A stretch of DNA of 59,791 bases from Clostridium tetanomorphum (GCF_017873215.1 NZ_JAGGKA010000025.1:1-59791); one strand, 5' to 3'; numbered from the stretch's first letter, positions 37,403-47,326 are shown. Notes: generated by a model not told the origin, from the letters alone. Numbers and translations: made by a program.

Positions 37403-38359
37403 ATGAAAAGCAATTATTGTAAAATTATGTTTTATGTATTATCAATAATAATTTGTTTCAATGGAAAGGTAAAAGCAATTGCTAATGAAATTAACTGGAA
37501 CAATAAGTACCCTAGCTATAAAGTATTTAGAGAATTCAATGATATTTCTACGGATAAGAAATTTTCAATTAAGTTTTCTAGAAAATTAGATAAAAATTTA
37601 ATTAATAAAGAAACTATACAAATTAAAGATAGTAATAATAAAAGTATTCCCATAGAAGCTCAAATAGTTAAAAATAAAGTTGAAGTAGTTCCTAAAGTGA
37701 ATTTAAATCATGGACAATCCTATTGTTTAGTTATAAATAAAAATAATAAAGGATATGGATGGATAAAAAATGGAGTTATTTGTCCAATAAACGTTAAAGC
37801 AATAGAACCTTTGCCAAACAATAACAATGATAATAAAGGACAACCTAGTAGTAAAGATGAATGTAATAATTTTACTCAGCAACAATTCATAGATTTATTA
37901 GTGCCTGGAGCTAAGGAGGCTTATAATAAATATAGAGTTTTTCCTTCTGTAACCATAGCTCAAGCAATTTTAGAAAGTAATTGGGGAAAAAGCGATAAAG
38001 CAGATAAATGTAAGAATATTTTTGGTATAAAGGCAGATAAGAATTGGAGCGGAGATAAGATGGAATTACCAACCAAGGAATGGATAAATGGAAAAAGTGT
38101 AACTGTAATGGCTCAATGGAGAGTATATTCTTCTTTTTCTCAATCTATAGAGGATCATGGGAATTTTTTATATACAAGACCTAAATATGCTGAAGCAGGT
38201 GTTTTTCACGCTTCTAATTATAAGGAACAAATATTTGCTATAAAAAAGGGAGGATATGCTACAGATCCTAAATATGTAGAGAAGATTTGTAGCTTAATTG
38301 AAAAGTATAAATTGTGGAAATATGATAAAGCTGGTAGAGATTTATCACAGAATACATAA
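37403..38359 (+). CDS. secreted N-acetylglucosaminidase with Ig-like domain
   Basis: 318 residues: signal peptide (about 1-27), Big_5-like domain (about 40-132; DKKFSIKFSRKLDKNLINKE), an Asn-rich linker (139-147), and a GH73/LytG-like glucosaminidase domain (about 157-310). The catalytic Glu191 lies in AILESNWGKS; KNIFGIKA and YSSFSQSIEDHG follow. It probably trims glycan strands of peptidoglycan. It interrupts the metG-tatD synteny of Bacillus and so is an insertion in this lineage. It has its own terminator. Confidence 0.9.
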   Translation: MKSNYCKIMFYVLSIIICFNGKVKAIANEINWNNKYPSYKVFREFNDISTDKKFSIKFSRKLDKNLINKETIQIKDSNNKSIPIEAQIVKNKVEVVPKVNLNHGQSYCLVINKNNKGYGWIKNGVICPINVKAIEPLPNNNNDNKGQPSSKDECNNFTQQQFIDLLVPGAKEAYNKYRVFPSVTIAQAILESNWGKSDKADKCKNIFGIKADKNWSGDKMELPTKEWINGKSVTVMAQWRVYSSFSQSIEDHGNFLYTRPKYAEAGVFHASNYKEQIFAIKKGGYATDPKYVEKICSLIEKYKLWKYDKAGRDLSQNT

Positions 38360-38404
38360 ATTAATGTGTTATTTAATTACATTTTGAATGGAATTATAAG
38401 TTAG

Positions 38405-38441
38405 AATAGTTGTAATGGATATTAACTTACAACTATTTTTA
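38405..38441 (+). terminator. terminator after glucosaminidase gene
   Basis: AATAGTTGTAA / TTACAACTATT stem, then TTTTAAA. Confidence 0.8.
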
Positions 38442-38483
38442 AATTATACTATAATAGATATATACAGAAAGGAGTAATTTATT

Positions 38484-39251
38484 ATGAATATATTTGATTC
38501 TCATGCTCATTATGATGATGATTCATTTGAAGATGACAGAAATTTAGTAATAAATGAACTTAAAGAAAATAATATAATAGGAGTTCTAAATTGCGGAGCA
38601 TCACTACAAGGAGCTAGAGACTCTGTTAAGCTTGCAAGAGAAAATGACTTTTTTTATGCAGCTGTGGGCATACACCCAGAGTATGCAGGTACTGTAGATG
38701 ATAAAGTTATATCTGAAATAAAAGAACTTAGTAAATATGAAAAAGTAAGGGCTATAGGAGAAATAGGGTTAGATTATTATTATGAGGAAAATCCTCCAAG
38801 GGAAATTCAAAGAAGAGCTTTTATAAAGCAAATGGAATTAGCTGATGAGCTTAAGCTTCCAGTAATAATACATAATAGAGATGCACATGGGGATACTCTA
38901 GAAATTTTAAAAATGTTCCCACAAGTGACGGGAGTTATACATTGCTTTTCTGGAAGTGTTGAATTTGCAAGGGAATGTTTAAAAATAGGATATTACATTG
39001 GTTTTACAGGAGTTATAACTTTTAAAAATTCAAAGAAAATAGTAGAAGTAGCAAAGGAGATGCCTTTAGATAAAATTTTAGTAGAAACGGATTGTCCTTA
39101 TATGGCTCCATCGCCAAATAGAGGAAAGAGAAATAGATCTGAATATATAAAATACATAATAGATAAATTGGCAGATATAAAAGGTGTAACTCCAGAAGAA
39201 ATAAGCTATCACACCGTTTGTAATACTAAAAAGTTGCTAAATTTAAAATAA
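38484..39251 (+). CDS. tatD: TatD-family metal-dependent DNase
   Basis: 255-residue TIM-barrel hydrolase. Metal ligands are visible: DSHAHYD (HxH), GEIGLDYYY, VIIHNRDAH, HCFSGS and ETDCPYMAP. Relatives act as 3'-5' exonucleases in DNA repair or on D-aminoacyl-tRNA. Position after metG equals yabD. AAAGGAG precedes the ATG. Confidence 0.95.
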   Translation: MNIFDSHAHYDDDSFEDDRNLVINELKENNIIGVLNCGASLQGARDSVKLARENDFFYAAVGIHPEYAGTVDDKVISEIKELSKYEKVRAIGEIGLDYYYEENPPREIQRRAFIKQMELADELKLPVIIHNRDAHGDTLEILKMFPQVTGVIHCFSGSVEFARECLKIGYYIGFTGVITFKNSKKIVEVAKEMPLDKILVETDCPYMAPSPNRGKRNRSEYIKYIIDKLADIKGVTPEEISYHTVCNTKKLLNLK

Positions 39252-39551
39252 TAGTGTAAAATGTTTTATATAAATTTTATATAGTAAATTTATAGTAATA
39301 TATGGAACTAAAATACATTTGTTTATGAAACATGTTTAAAATAAAAATAATGGGCATATAATATAATAGTTTTTAGTAGCTTCTTCCACCAAATTTAGGC
39401 TGTCGGATAAGGTAAAATTGCAATTATATTTTTATATTTCTATGCACAGTGTTGCATTTAGACAGTTAAAAATTTTAAGGAAATTTGACAAAACGATACT
39501 TGATGGTTATAATGTTCAATTGTCTAATCGTTTTGCCAAAGGGAGGTTTTT
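39252..39551 (+). promoter_or_regulatory. intergenic region with consensus promoter and inverted repeat before the YabE-like gene
   Basis: TTGACA (39485-39490), a 17-base spacer and TATAAT (39508-39513) make a near-perfect promoter. CAAAACGAT (39489-39497) and its inverse ATCGTTTTG (39527-39535) flank the -10 box and may be an operator. The first 230 bases hold no gene and no RNA family that I recognise. Confidence 0.65.
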
Positions 39552-40592
39552 GTGGTGGAAAAATTAAAAAATAGTATTAGAAGTTATTTTTCCAATGGTC
39601 CTAAGGCAATCTTTATTGTTATGCTAATTTTAATGAGTGCTACCATTTTAATAACAAGCACAAGAAAAACTTTATATGTTTATATTGACGGTAAAGAGAA
39701 AAAGGTAACGACTTTTAGAACAAATCTAAAAAGTGCCTTATTTGCTAATGATATAGTAGTAGGACCAAAGGACAAGACAACACCTGGTCTCGACAGTAAA
39801 ATAAAAAATAAAGATAAAATATACATTAAAAAAGCAGTAAATGTTGAATTGGAAGTAGATGGAAAGAAACTAAATATTCAATCAGCAGAAAGTGATATTG
39901 AAACAATGCTTTCGGCAGAAGGAATAAAAGTAAATCAGTATGATAAAGTTTCACCATCAAGACAAGAACCATTAAAAGATGGTTTAAAAGTTGCAATTAC
40001 TAGGGTTGAAACCAAAGTAATGAAGGAAGTAAAGAAAATGGACTATGCAACAGTTACAAAAAAAGATAATGATTTAGATGAAGGTAAGAAAAAGATAATT
40101 CAAGAAGGTAAGCAAGGAGAAAAAGTTATAACAACAAGAGTAGTATATGAAAACGGTAAAGAGGTTTCAAAAAAAGTAATTAGTGAAGTAGTGACTAAAA
40201 AGCCGGTTCAAAAAATAGTGGCTATGGGAACAGTAGGAGTTTATACTCCTTCGCGTGGTGGAAACATACGTTATTCCAATCTTATGAGAATGAGAGCAAC
40301 TGCCTATACTGCAGATTATGCTTCTACAGGTAAGAATCCTGGAGATTATGGCTTTGGAATAACAGCTACAGGTACTGTAGCGAGAAGAAATTATGGAGGC
40401 TATAGTTCCATAGCAGTTGACCCAAGAGTAATTCCCCTAGGTACAAAGATGTATGTTGAAGGTTATGGATATGCCATAGCTGAAGATACAGGTGGAGCAA
40501 TAAAGGGTAATAAAATAGATTTATTCTTTGATAGCAATAGTGAAGTATATAATTGGGGAGTAAGGACAGTAAATGTTTATATATTAAAGTAA
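39552..40592 (+). CDS. YabE-like cell-wall protein: DUF348, G5 and 3D domains
   Basis: 346 residues. An N-terminal membrane segment (about 18-36) is followed by two DUF348 modules (about 54-155), a G5 domain (about 165-230) and a C-terminal 3D domain. The 3D domain carries the motif DTGGAIKGNKIDLFF with catalytic-type Asp residues, as in Rpf/MltA-like lytic transglycosylases. It probably remodels peptidoglycan and may act as a resuscitation-promoting factor. Two adjacent GTG codons (39552, 39555) follow GGGAGG; the second has better spacing. Order tatD-yabE-rnmV-ksgA equals Bacillus. Confidence 0.92.
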   Translation: MVEKLKNSIRSYFSNGPKAIFIVMLILMSATILITSTRKTLYVYIDGKEKKVTTFRTNLKSALFANDIVVGPKDKTTPGLDSKIKNKDKIYIKKAVNVELEVDGKKLNIQSAESDIETMLSAEGIKVNQYDKVSPSRQEPLKDGLKVAITRVETKVMKEVKKMDYATVTKKDNDLDEGKKKIIQEGKQGEKVITTRVVYENGKEVSKKVISEVVTKKPVQKIVAMGTVGVYTPSRGGNIRYSNLMRMRATAYTADYASTGKNPGDYGFGITATGTVARRNYGGYSSIAVDPRVIPLGTKMYVEGYGYAIAEDTGGAIKGNKIDLFFDSNSEVYNWGVRTVNVYILK

Positions 40593-40596
40593 TTAA

Positions 40597-40620
40597 AGGA
40601 GCCTAGGGCTCCTATTTTTT
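40597..40620 (+). terminator. intrinsic terminator after YabE-like gene
   Basis: AGGAGCC-TAG-GGCTCCT, then ATTTTTT. Confidence 0.9.
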
Positions 40621-40660
40621 CTATTTGGATAAATTAGAAGTGTTAATTGAGGAGGAAAAG

Positions 40661-41218
40661 ATGATCAAAGAAGTTATTGTGGTAGAAGGAAGAGATGATG
40701 TTACGGCTGTAAAAAGAGCTGTGGAAGCTGAAGTTATAGCTGTAGGAGGATTTGGAATAAATGCTAAAGTAATAGAACGAATAAAAGAAGCACAGAAAAG
40801 GCAAGGAGTTATTATTTTAACTGATCCAGATTTTGCAGGAGAAAAGATAAGAAAAATTATAGCTAAAAGGGTACAAGGAGTAAAACATGCTTATATTTCT
40901 AAAAATGAAGGATTAAAGGATGGAGACATAGGAGTAGAGAATGCTTCGCCACAAAGTATAATGAGCGCATTGGAATCGGCAAAATTTGAAATTAAAGAAA
41001 AGAGAAAGGAATTTAATATACAGGATATGATGTATTTTGGTCTTTGTGGTAATAATAAAGCTAAAGAGAAAAGAGAACAGCTAGGAAAAATTCTTAGAAT
41101 AGGTTATTGTAATACTTCACAATTGTTAACTAGATTAAACAATTATGGTATAACAAAAGAAGAATTTATAAAAGCATTAGAAATTATTGATAAGGAGAAT
41201 GAAAATGGAAAAAAATAG
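40661..41218 (+). CDS. rnmV: ribonuclease M5 (5S rRNA maturation)
   Basis: Toprim nuclease that cuts 5S rRNA precursors to mature ends. The 185-residue protein has the Toprim motifs VVEGRDD and [12 protein letters not shown]. The start at 40661 has GGAGG 5 bases upstream; the longer frame from 40625 lacks a site. Overlaps ksgA by 14 bases, indicating translational coupling. Confidence 0.95.
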   Translation: MIKEVIVVEGRDDVTAVKRAVEAEVIAVGGFGINAKVIERIKEAQKRQGVIILTDPDFAGEKIRKIIAKRVQGVKHAYISKNEGLKDGDIGVENASPQSIMSALESAKFEIKEKRKEFNIQDMMYFGLCGNNKAKEKREQLGKILRIGYCNTSQLLTRLNNYGITKEEFIKALEIIDKENENGKK

Positions 41219-42041
41219 TACGAAAGAAATAGTAAACAAACATAATTTTAAATTTAGTAAAAGTTTAGGCCAAAATTTTTTGATAGATGAACAAGTATTA
41301 GCGGATATTGTAGAAGGTGCTGAAGTAAATAAAAATGATTTTATAATAGAAATAGGCCCAGGAGTAGGGTCTCTAACTAAAGAGCTTTTAAAAGTGGCAA
41401 AAAAGGTAACTGCTATTGAATTGGATAAAGAGTTACTGCCTATATTAAATGAGGAATTGAAAGATTATGAAAATTTTTCACTTATAAATAATGATGCTTT
41501 AAAAGTAAATTTTAATGAAATAATTGGAGAAGAAACATCGGTAAAATTAGTAGCTAATTTACCATACTATGTAACAACACCTATAATATCTAAGTTATTA
41601 AATGAAAATTATAAATTTAAATCTTTAACTATAATGATTCAAAAAGAAGTAGGAGAAAGAATCGCTGCAAATCCAAATACTAAAGAATATGGAGCATTAT
41701 CTTTATTAGTACAATATTATTGCGATATAAAGGTAATAAGACGAGTATCTCCTTCATCTTTTATACCAAAACCTAAAGTAGATTCTATAGTTATTAGATT
41801 GGACAAATTAAATTCTCCAAAGGTTGAAGTTGAAAATAAAGATTTATTTTTTAAGATAATAAGGGCTTCTTTTAATATGAGAAGAAAAACTATTTTAAAT
41901 GCTCTTAAAAGTTTAGGAATAAATAAGGAGATGTTAGAAAAGGCTTTAGAAGAAGTACACATAGATGCTAAAAGAAGAGGAGAGACTTTTTCTATACAAG
42001 AGTTTGCTAGATTATCGGATTGTATAAATAAAATACAATAA
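41205..42041 (+). CDS. ksgA: 16S rRNA dimethyladenosine transferase KsgA
   Basis: Dimethylates A1518 and A1519 of 16S rRNA; a checkpoint in small-subunit assembly. The 278-residue protein has SLGQNFLID, the SAM loop [20 protein letters not shown] (catalytic NLPY) and the C-terminal [18 protein letters not shown] lies 7 bases before the ATG at 41205, inside the end of rnmV. Loss confers kasugamycin resistance in other bacteria. Confidence 0.97.
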   Translation: MEKNSTKEIVNKHNFKFSKSLGQNFLIDEQVLADIVEGAEVNKNDFIIEIGPGVGSLTKELLKVAKKVTAIELDKELLPILNEELKDYENFSLINNDALKVNFNEIIGEETSVKLVANLPYYVTTPIISKLLNENYKFKSLTIMIQKEVGERIAANPNTKEYGALSLLVQYYCDIKVIRRVSPSSFIPKPKVDSIVIRLDKLNSPKVEVENKDLFFKIIRASFNMRRKTILNALKSLGINKEMLEKALEEVHIDAKRRGETFSIQEFARLSDCINKIQ

Positions 42042-42137
42042 ATAAAAAACTTTTTTATAACTTTTAGCTGTTGTTGTTCACTTTTTGAATAATGCTTCAT
42101 ATATTATAATGAATAAAATATATGGAGGTACGTTAAG

Positions 42138-43433
42138 TTGGCACAAAAAAAGAGTTATAGTAGATACTTTATAATATTACAAGAAGATGAAAAAGGATAT
42201 GCTTTGGCATCTGATAAGTTGCCTACTGGATATGTAAAATTAGAATTAAAAAATGATAAATGTAAGGTATCTTATTATGTTCAAAATTTAAAAAAAGAAT
42301 CTGCGCCATATTATATGACATTAATATTAGGTAAGAAAGGTATTAATAAAATAATAAAAATTGGAGAATTAAATATAGATAACTATGGCAGAGCAGAAGT
42401 ATGTTATGAATATCTTGCTAATAATATAGCAGATACTGGCATGTCAATGGATAATGTATCAGGTGCAGCAGTAGCTAAATTGCTAGATAAAAATGTAATA
42501 TCTGTACTTAGTGGATTTTTAACCTCAGATATACCTAAATGGAGAGAATATGAAATAATTGAGCCTAAGGTAAGAGAAGCAAAAGAAGAATTAGAGAAGG
42601 AGAAAGAGGAAGATGAAGCTATAGAAGAGAAGAGTATATTTGATAAATATGAGGAAAGTATTGAAATATCAAAACAACAAGAAGAAAATGAAGATATAAC
42701 TCCAGCTCAGAGTGAACATATTGAAGATAGAAATGAGGATATAGAAAATAGTGAAAATAATGAAGAGAAGATAGAACATATTAATGAAGATACAGAAAAT
42801 GATGCAGAAGAAGATATAGAGTTAGGAATTAAAGATAATTCAAGAAAAGAAGATGAGCAGGATGCTGATTTAAAAGATAGTAAAAAATCGTCTGAAGTCC
42901 ATTCAGAAGAACAAATAGAAGATATAGATATAAAAGATGAACATACAGATAAAGAAGATATTATTATAGTAGATGATGAGTATAGAGATGATAAAGAATT
43001 TGAAAAGATACCTAGGGGCAAAACAGGTAAATTCTTTAGAGAAATAGCTAGAGGGTTAGAGGAGTGTAAAGATGAAATAACTCCTATAAAGAGATGTATA
43101 TGGCATAAGGTGCCTATAAAAAATATAAATGATATGTATTGTATATCAGATTATAATAGGTATGGGATAATTTATTACCCAATGATTAATTATTGGAAAT
43201 ATATAAATTCTTATGGATATTATATGTTGGGATATAAATGTGATAAAGAAGGGAAAATGAAATATTTAGTATATGGTATACCAGGAAGCAAGAGTAAAAA
43301 AGATCAACCTTTTGGTGGAAAATCTGGATTTGTAACTTGGGTACCATCAAAATCAGATAAAGATAAAAATGAAGGTTATTGGTTGATGTTTTATGATTTT
43401 AGAACATCTACTATTTTAATTCCTATTAAATAG
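42138..43433 (+). CDS. acidic protein of unknown function after ksgA
   Basis: 431 residues, no family recognised. The N-terminal folded domain (about 1-140) has alternating strands (YFIILQEDEKGYAL, APYYMTLILGKKG). A very acidic, low-complexity linker (about 150-290, rich in Glu, Asp and Lys) joins it to an aromatic-rich C-terminal domain (about 295-431; YPMINYWKYINSYGYYMLGY). No signal peptide or membrane segment is seen. TTG start, 9 bases after GGAGG. In Bacillus yabG follows ksgA; this protein does not resemble that protease. Confidence 0.8.
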   Translation: MAQKKSYSRYFIILQEDEKGYALASDKLPTGYVKLELKNDKCKVSYYVQNLKKESAPYYMTLILGKKGINKIIKIGELNIDNYGRAEVCYEYLANNIADTGMSMDNVSGAAVAKLLDKNVISVLSGFLTSDIPKWREYEIIEPKVREAKEELEKEKEEDEAIEEKSIFDKYEESIEISKQQEENEDITPAQSEHIEDRNEDIENSENNEEKIEHINEDTENDAEEDIELGIKDNSRKEDEQDADLKDSKKSSEVHSEEQIEDIDIKDEHTDKEDIIIVDDEYRDDKEFEKIPRGKTGKFFREIARGLEECKDEITPIKRCIWHKVPIKNINDMYCISDYNRYGIIYYPMINYWKYINSYGYYMLGYKCDKEGKMKYLVYGIPGSKSKKDQPFGGKSGFVTWVPSKSDKDKNEGYWLMFYDFRTSTILIPIK

Positions 43434-43457
43434 GTATGCAATCGCATGCCTATTTTT
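43428..43457 (+). terminator. intrinsic terminator overlapping stop codon
   Basis: AAATAGGTATGC / GCATGCCTATTT, then TTG; the first bases belong to the stop codon. Confidence 0.85.
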
Positions 43458-43544
43458 GTTATATTTAAGAAAATTTATCATATACTTTACTATTAGACAA
43501 AATTAAGAAGATAATTTACTTTTTTATAAGCGAGGTATGATGAA

Positions 43545-44135
43545 ATGAAAATTATCATGGTAAATAAGAAACGGCTTGGAGTTTCAATGATAATAATAGC
43601 ACTTATGGTATTGATGTTTGGTATACAAAAAGAATTTAAAGATAAAATGAAATTAACTACATTAATGCAAAGCAATATAAATTCTTTAAAGGAATATAAA
43701 GCTTTAGATGGAGAAGTAAAGTATAAATTACCTAGTGAGTGGAATACTGAGGAAAAAACTTTTCAAGGAGATGAAATAATATATCATAATGATTTTCAAT
43801 CTAAAGATTTTAAAATACATGGATTTGTAGAAGTATGGAATATGGATGAAGATTTAGAAGATTTTCTTAGAAGAAGTGAGCAGATATCTAAAAAACAAAA
43901 TATAATAAAAAACTATAAAATGGAAAAGGAAAAAATAAATAATACAGAGTGGTATTCAATAAACTATTTAATTGAAGGGCCAGAAAAATCTAATTTTAGA
44001 AGTAGCGAATATTTTAAGAAATACAATAATAGATTATTTAGGTTTTCATTTTTTGTTAGAGAGGAAAACTTTAAGGAGAATATGCCTACTATATTTAAAG
44101 CAATAGTTCAAACTTTGAGATATGATAAAGAATGA
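43545..44135 (+). CDS. membrane-anchored extracytoplasmic protein, unknown
   Basis: 196 residues. One N-terminal membrane helix (about 11-27) is followed by a soluble domain rich in strands (KYKLPSEWNTEEKTF, IHGFVEVWNMDEDLEDFL), somewhat like PsbP-type folds of small secreted proteins; that comparison is weak. No cysteine lipobox. GAGG lies 8-9 bases before the ATG. Stand-alone gene upstream of lgt; function unknown. Confidence 0.75.
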   Translation: MKIIMVNKKRLGVSMIIIALMVLMFGIQKEFKDKMKLTTLMQSNINSLKEYKALDGEVKYKLPSEWNTEEKTFQGDEIIYHNDFQSKDFKIHGFVEVWNMDEDLEDFLRRSEQISKKQNIIKNYKMEKEKINNTEWYSINYLIEGPEKSNFRSSEYFKKYNNRLFRFSFFVREENFKENMPTIFKAIVQTLRYDKE

Positions 44136-44275
44136 TTAATTGTATTTAAAGCACTTTATAAATAATAGAAAAATAAAATATAATTATTATATAAATTATA
44201 TGTTATAATAATGATATTATAAATTTTAATTAAGGATAAATTTATAATGCAGTACAATAGGAGGAAATGGTGAAT

Positions 44276-45049
44276 ATGAAACCAGTATTATTCAAAATAT
44301 TTGGGTTACCAATATACAGTTATGGAACTATGATAGCTTTAGGAATTTTGGCAGCATTAGTTTTATTAAATGTTAGAACTAAGAATAATTATAATGAAGA
44401 TGACATATTGAGTATGTCTATAATAGCAATAATTTCTGGTGTAGTTGGTGGGAAATTATTGTATATGATAACTGATATTAAAAGTATATTAGAAGAACCA
44501 TCTATATTGAAAAATTTGGGTAATGGTTTTGTTATATATGGAGCTATAATTGGTGGAGCATTGTCAGTATATTTATTTTGTAAGAAAAAAGGATGGAAAG
44601 CATTAAAAATGTTTGACATTGCTATTCCATCTATTGCGTTAGCTCAAGGCTTTGGAAGAATAGGATGCTTTTTAGCAGGATGTTGTTATGGAAAAGCAAC
44701 TAAACTTGCTATAGGAGTAGAATTTACTAAATCTCCATTTGCGCCTTCTGGGGTGCTAAGACATCCAACTCAACTTTATTCATCTATTTTTGATTTTTGT
44801 TTAGCGTTTTTTCTATTATGGTATGATAGAAAGAAAAGGAAAGAAGGTAGAGTTTTTTCTCTATATGTTATAATATATGGAATTGGTAGAATAATAGTAG
44901 AATTTTTTAGAGATGATCCTAGAGGGGAGATAGGAATGTTATCTACTTCTCAATTTATAAGTTTATTTACCATTATATTAGGAATAATTATTTTTAATAT
45001 AAATAAATTTAGTAAAAGCAAATCAGAGGATAAAAATATTTACAATTAA
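44276..45049 (+). CDS. lgt: prolipoprotein diacylglyceryl transferase
   Basis: Transfers diacylglycerol to the lipobox Cys of preprolipoproteins. The 257-residue membrane protein has about seven helices and the signature GFGRIGCFLAGCCYG plus HPTQLYSSIFD and GRIIVEFFRDD. Start candidates are ATG 44267, GTG 44270 and ATG 44276, all in frame behind AGGAGG. 44276 gives the usual MKPVLF N-terminus with 11-base spacing. A lipoprotein gene follows after 18 bases and may be a co-expressed client. Confidence 0.95.
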   Translation: MKPVLFKIFGLPIYSYGTMIALGILAALVLLNVRTKNNYNEDDILSMSIIAIISGVVGGKLLYMITDIKSILEEPSILKNLGNGFVIYGAIIGGALSVYLFCKKKGWKALKMFDIAIPSIALAQGFGRIGCFLAGCCYGKATKLAIGVEFTKSPFAPSGVLRHPTQLYSSIFDFCLAFFLLWYDRKKRKEGRVFSLYVIIYGIGRIIVEFFRDDPRGEIGMLSTSQFISLFTIILGIIIFNINKFSKSKSEDKNIYN

Positions 45050-45067
45050 CCTAGGAGGTTAAATGGA

Positions 45068-45910
45068 TTGTTTAAATATACAAATAAAATTAGTAAAGAT
45101 GTTTTAATAATTACAATTTTAATATGTAGTTTATTTTTTTCGGGATGTAGCAAAGCTGATTCATTAAAGGTAAAACTAGGATTGAAAAATAATGATTTTG
45201 AATATATAAAGCAAAATAAGATAGAGAAGATAGTTATACAAAATACTAGGGATCAAGGGTATAGGTTTATTGTATCAGATAAAAGAGCTATACAAGAACT
45301 TTATGAGATATTATCTTCAGCTAAAGAAGTTAAGGAGAAGTCTACATTAAAGCCGGATTATGTTTTTGAAATGCATGAAGCTCATGATAAAATACATAAG
45401 TTCAATTATATTGCAGGTCTAGATAAAAAAAATGGAGGTAATCTTTATAGTGAAGATAAAGTGTATATAGTATCAAAAAGAATAGATAATGATATAATAA
45501 AAAGCTTTTGGAATATTAGAATTCCTAAAGATTTTACTGATATATATTATAAATCTATTTTAAAAACCTTAACTCAATATTTAAAGGATACTAAAATTAC
45601 TAAGAGTATAGGAATAAATTTAAATGAAGATATAGGTACAGCAAAATTTATACTTTCTACGGATTTAGAAGAATTTAAGGGAGATATAAAGGAAAAATAT
45701 CAAAATGCTAGCTTGGCTGAAGGAGATAACTCAAGTTATAATGTGTTAATGACAATAAAGACTCAAGGATATAAAAGACTTTTATATAAATCTATAATAA
45801 CTTTTTATAATAGAACAGAAAAAAGTGAAGTAAAGTACTATGTAAAAGGTGAATATGAGAATAGAGGTTGGAATATAGAAGTAAGTAATAAAAAGCCAGA
45901 TGACTTTTAA
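45068..45910 (+). CDS. lipoprotein of unknown function, next to lgt
   Basis: 280 residues. The signal peptide (about 1-26) ends in FFSGCSK, a fair lipobox with Cys27. The mature part has a repeated strand-rich layout (KIEKIVIQNTRDQG..., then LKTLTQYLKDTKI...) with no family recognised. TTG start, 9 bases after AGGAGG; an overlapping ATG at 45063 is in another frame and stops soon. Probably co-transcribed with lgt, with a strong terminator after it. Confidence 0.8.
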   Translation: MFKYTNKISKDVLIITILICSLFFSGCSKADSLKVKLGLKNNDFEYIKQNKIEKIVIQNTRDQGYRFIVSDKRAIQELYEILSSAKEVKEKSTLKPDYVFEMHEAHDKIHKFNYIAGLDKKNGGNLYSEDKVYIVSKRIDNDIIKSFWNIRIPKDFTDIYYKSILKTLTQYLKDTKITKSIGINLNEDIGTAKFILSTDLEEFKGDIKEKYQNASLAEGDNSSYNVLMTIKTQGYKRLLYKSIITFYNRTEKSEVKYYVKGEYENRGWNIEVSNKKPDDF

Positions 45911-45945
45911 AAAATACTGCAAATGTAATTGCAGTATTTTTTTTC
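45911..45945 (+). terminator. intrinsic terminator after the lipoprotein gene
   Basis: AATACTGCAA / TTGCAGTATT, then TTTTTTT. Confidence 0.93.
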
Positions 45946-46066
45946 ACTATATTGGTAAAATATTAAGGAGCTGACTTTGTAGAGGCTTTTAGGGTTCAAC
46001 TATTTTATATTTAGTGCTATAATAATTTAGGTATTTAGTTAAATAATATAGTTGGGAGGAAATATT

Positions 46067-46912
46067 ATGAGTAATTGTGATAGCTGTCCAAGTAAGGGGA
46101 GTTGTGATAGTAAAGAAGCGAGCTGTTCAAAATTGATTCCTAAACATGGGAAAGTAAAACATATAATTGGAGTAATTAGTGGAAAAGGTGGAGTTGGAAA
46201 GTCAACAGTTACTGGAATTTTAGCAGTACAATTAAGAAAAGCGGGTTATAAAGTCGGGGTTCTTGATGGAGACATAACAGGTCCATCCATGCCTAGATTT
46301 TTTGGTATAAATCAGAAAAGAGCAGATATTCTACAAATAGGTACTGAAGAAGAAGTAAAATTTATTCCAGTGGAAACTTCTTTAGGAATAAAAGTTATAT
46401 CATTAAATTTACTTACAGAGGAAGAGGAACAACCAGTTATATGGAGAGGTCCTGTAATTACTGGAGTATTAACTCAAATGTATACGGATACAGAATGGGG
46501 AGAGTTAGATTACTTACTTATAGATATGCCACCAGGAACAGGAGATGTAGCATTAACTATAATGCAAAGTATTCCAGTAGAAGGAATGGTAGTTGTATCA
46601 ACTCCTCAAGATATGGTTTCTATGATTGTTAAAAAAGTTGTGATAATGGCAGAAAAGATGAATGTAAATATATTAGGTGTGGTAGAAAACATGTCCTATA
46701 TTCAATGTGAAAAATGTGGAGAAAAGATAAGGGTATTTAGCAAAAAATCTGCTGAGGAACAAGCCGATTACTTGGGTATTCCTTTACTTGCAGAGATGCC
46801 AATTAATTTAGATTTGGTAGAAAGTATGGAAAGAGGTCAGGCAGAAAGTTTTGTAAGTGAATATAAAGAATACGACAATTTAATAAATAACTTTAAAAAG
46901 TTATCTAAATAA
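46067..46912 (+). CDS. Mrp/NBP35-family P-loop ATPase (Fe-S carrier)
   Basis: 281 residues of the MRP/ApbC type that carry Fe-S clusters to apoproteins. A Cys-rich N-terminus (CDSCPSKGSCDSKEASC, about 4-20) precedes the deviant Walker A GKGGVGKST, DGDITGPSMPR, IDMPPGTGDVAL and a CxxC (IQCEKCG) near residue 224 that binds the bridging cluster. The N-terminal Cys cluster recalls Nbp35. The start at 46067 follows GGGAGGA. Two small ferredoxins in this window could be clients, but nothing proves it. Confidence 0.92.
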   Translation: MSNCDSCPSKGSCDSKEASCSKLIPKHGKVKHIIGVISGKGGVGKSTVTGILAVQLRKAGYKVGVLDGDITGPSMPRFFGINQKRADILQIGTEEEVKFIPVETSLGIKVISLNLLTEEEEQPVIWRGPVITGVLTQMYTDTEWGELDYLLIDMPPGTGDVALTIMQSIPVEGMVVVSTPQDMVSMIVKKVVIMAEKMNVNILGVVENMSYIQCEKCGEKIRVFSKKSAEEQADYLGIPLLAEMPINLDLVESMERGQAESFVSEYKEYDNLINNFKKLSK

Positions 46913-46923
46913 ATATATTTTTT

Positions 46924-46960
46924 AAACATATGATTTTTAAATAAAAATCATATGTTTTTT
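46924..46960 (+). terminator. intrinsic terminator after the Mrp-type gene
   Basis: AAACATATGATTTTT pairs with AAAAATCATATGTTT, followed by TTTATT. Confidence 0.88.
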
Positions 46961-47055
46961 ATTACCAATAAAGCTATGTTATAAATAAAAAACAATAGGA
47001 AAAAATAAAAATGTAGTACGTAAAACTATTTTTATATTTAAGGAGGTTGTTAGTA

Positions 47056-47247
47056 ATGAGAGCTTTTATAAATGAGGAAGCCTGTATAGGATGTGGACTA
47101 TGTCCATCAGTAGCTCCAGATATTTTTCAAATGAATGATGATGGAAAGGCAGAAGTCGTAGCAGAAGATGTTCCTAATGGAATGGAGGATGCAGCTAAAG
47201 AGGCAGAAAGCGGTTGCCCAACAAATGCCATTGCAGTAGAAGAATAA
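47056..47247 (+). CDS. single [4Fe-4S] ferredoxin
   Basis: 63 residues. One CxxCxxC set (CIGCGLC) plus a distant CP (SGCPTNAI) bind one [4Fe-4S] cluster; the middle is acidic (DDGKAEVVAEDV), typical for the monocluster ferredoxins of the Thermotoga/Clostridium type. AGGAGG lies 9 bases before the ATG at 47056. The gene ends before a shared bidirectional terminator. Confidence 0.95.
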   Translation: MRAFINEEACIGCGLCPSVAPDIFQMNDDGKAEVVAEDVPNGMEDAAKEAESGCPTNAIAVEE

Positions 47248-47253
47248 TATTAA

Positions 47254-47286
47254 AAAATAAGGAGAATTCTCTCCTTATTTTTTAAG
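47254..47286. terminator. bidirectional terminator between ferredoxin and small minus-strand gene
   Basis: AAATAAGGAGA / TCTCCTTATTT with A- and T-runs on both sides. Confidence 0.9.
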
Positions 47287-47326
47287 CTAAGAATTATTTA
47301 TAATGATATTTATAAAGTGATTATGG

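Noticed and set aside
42707-43021. Ser-rich minus-strand frame (104 codons)
   Set aside because: Antisense of the acidic Glu/Asp repeat region; low complexity.
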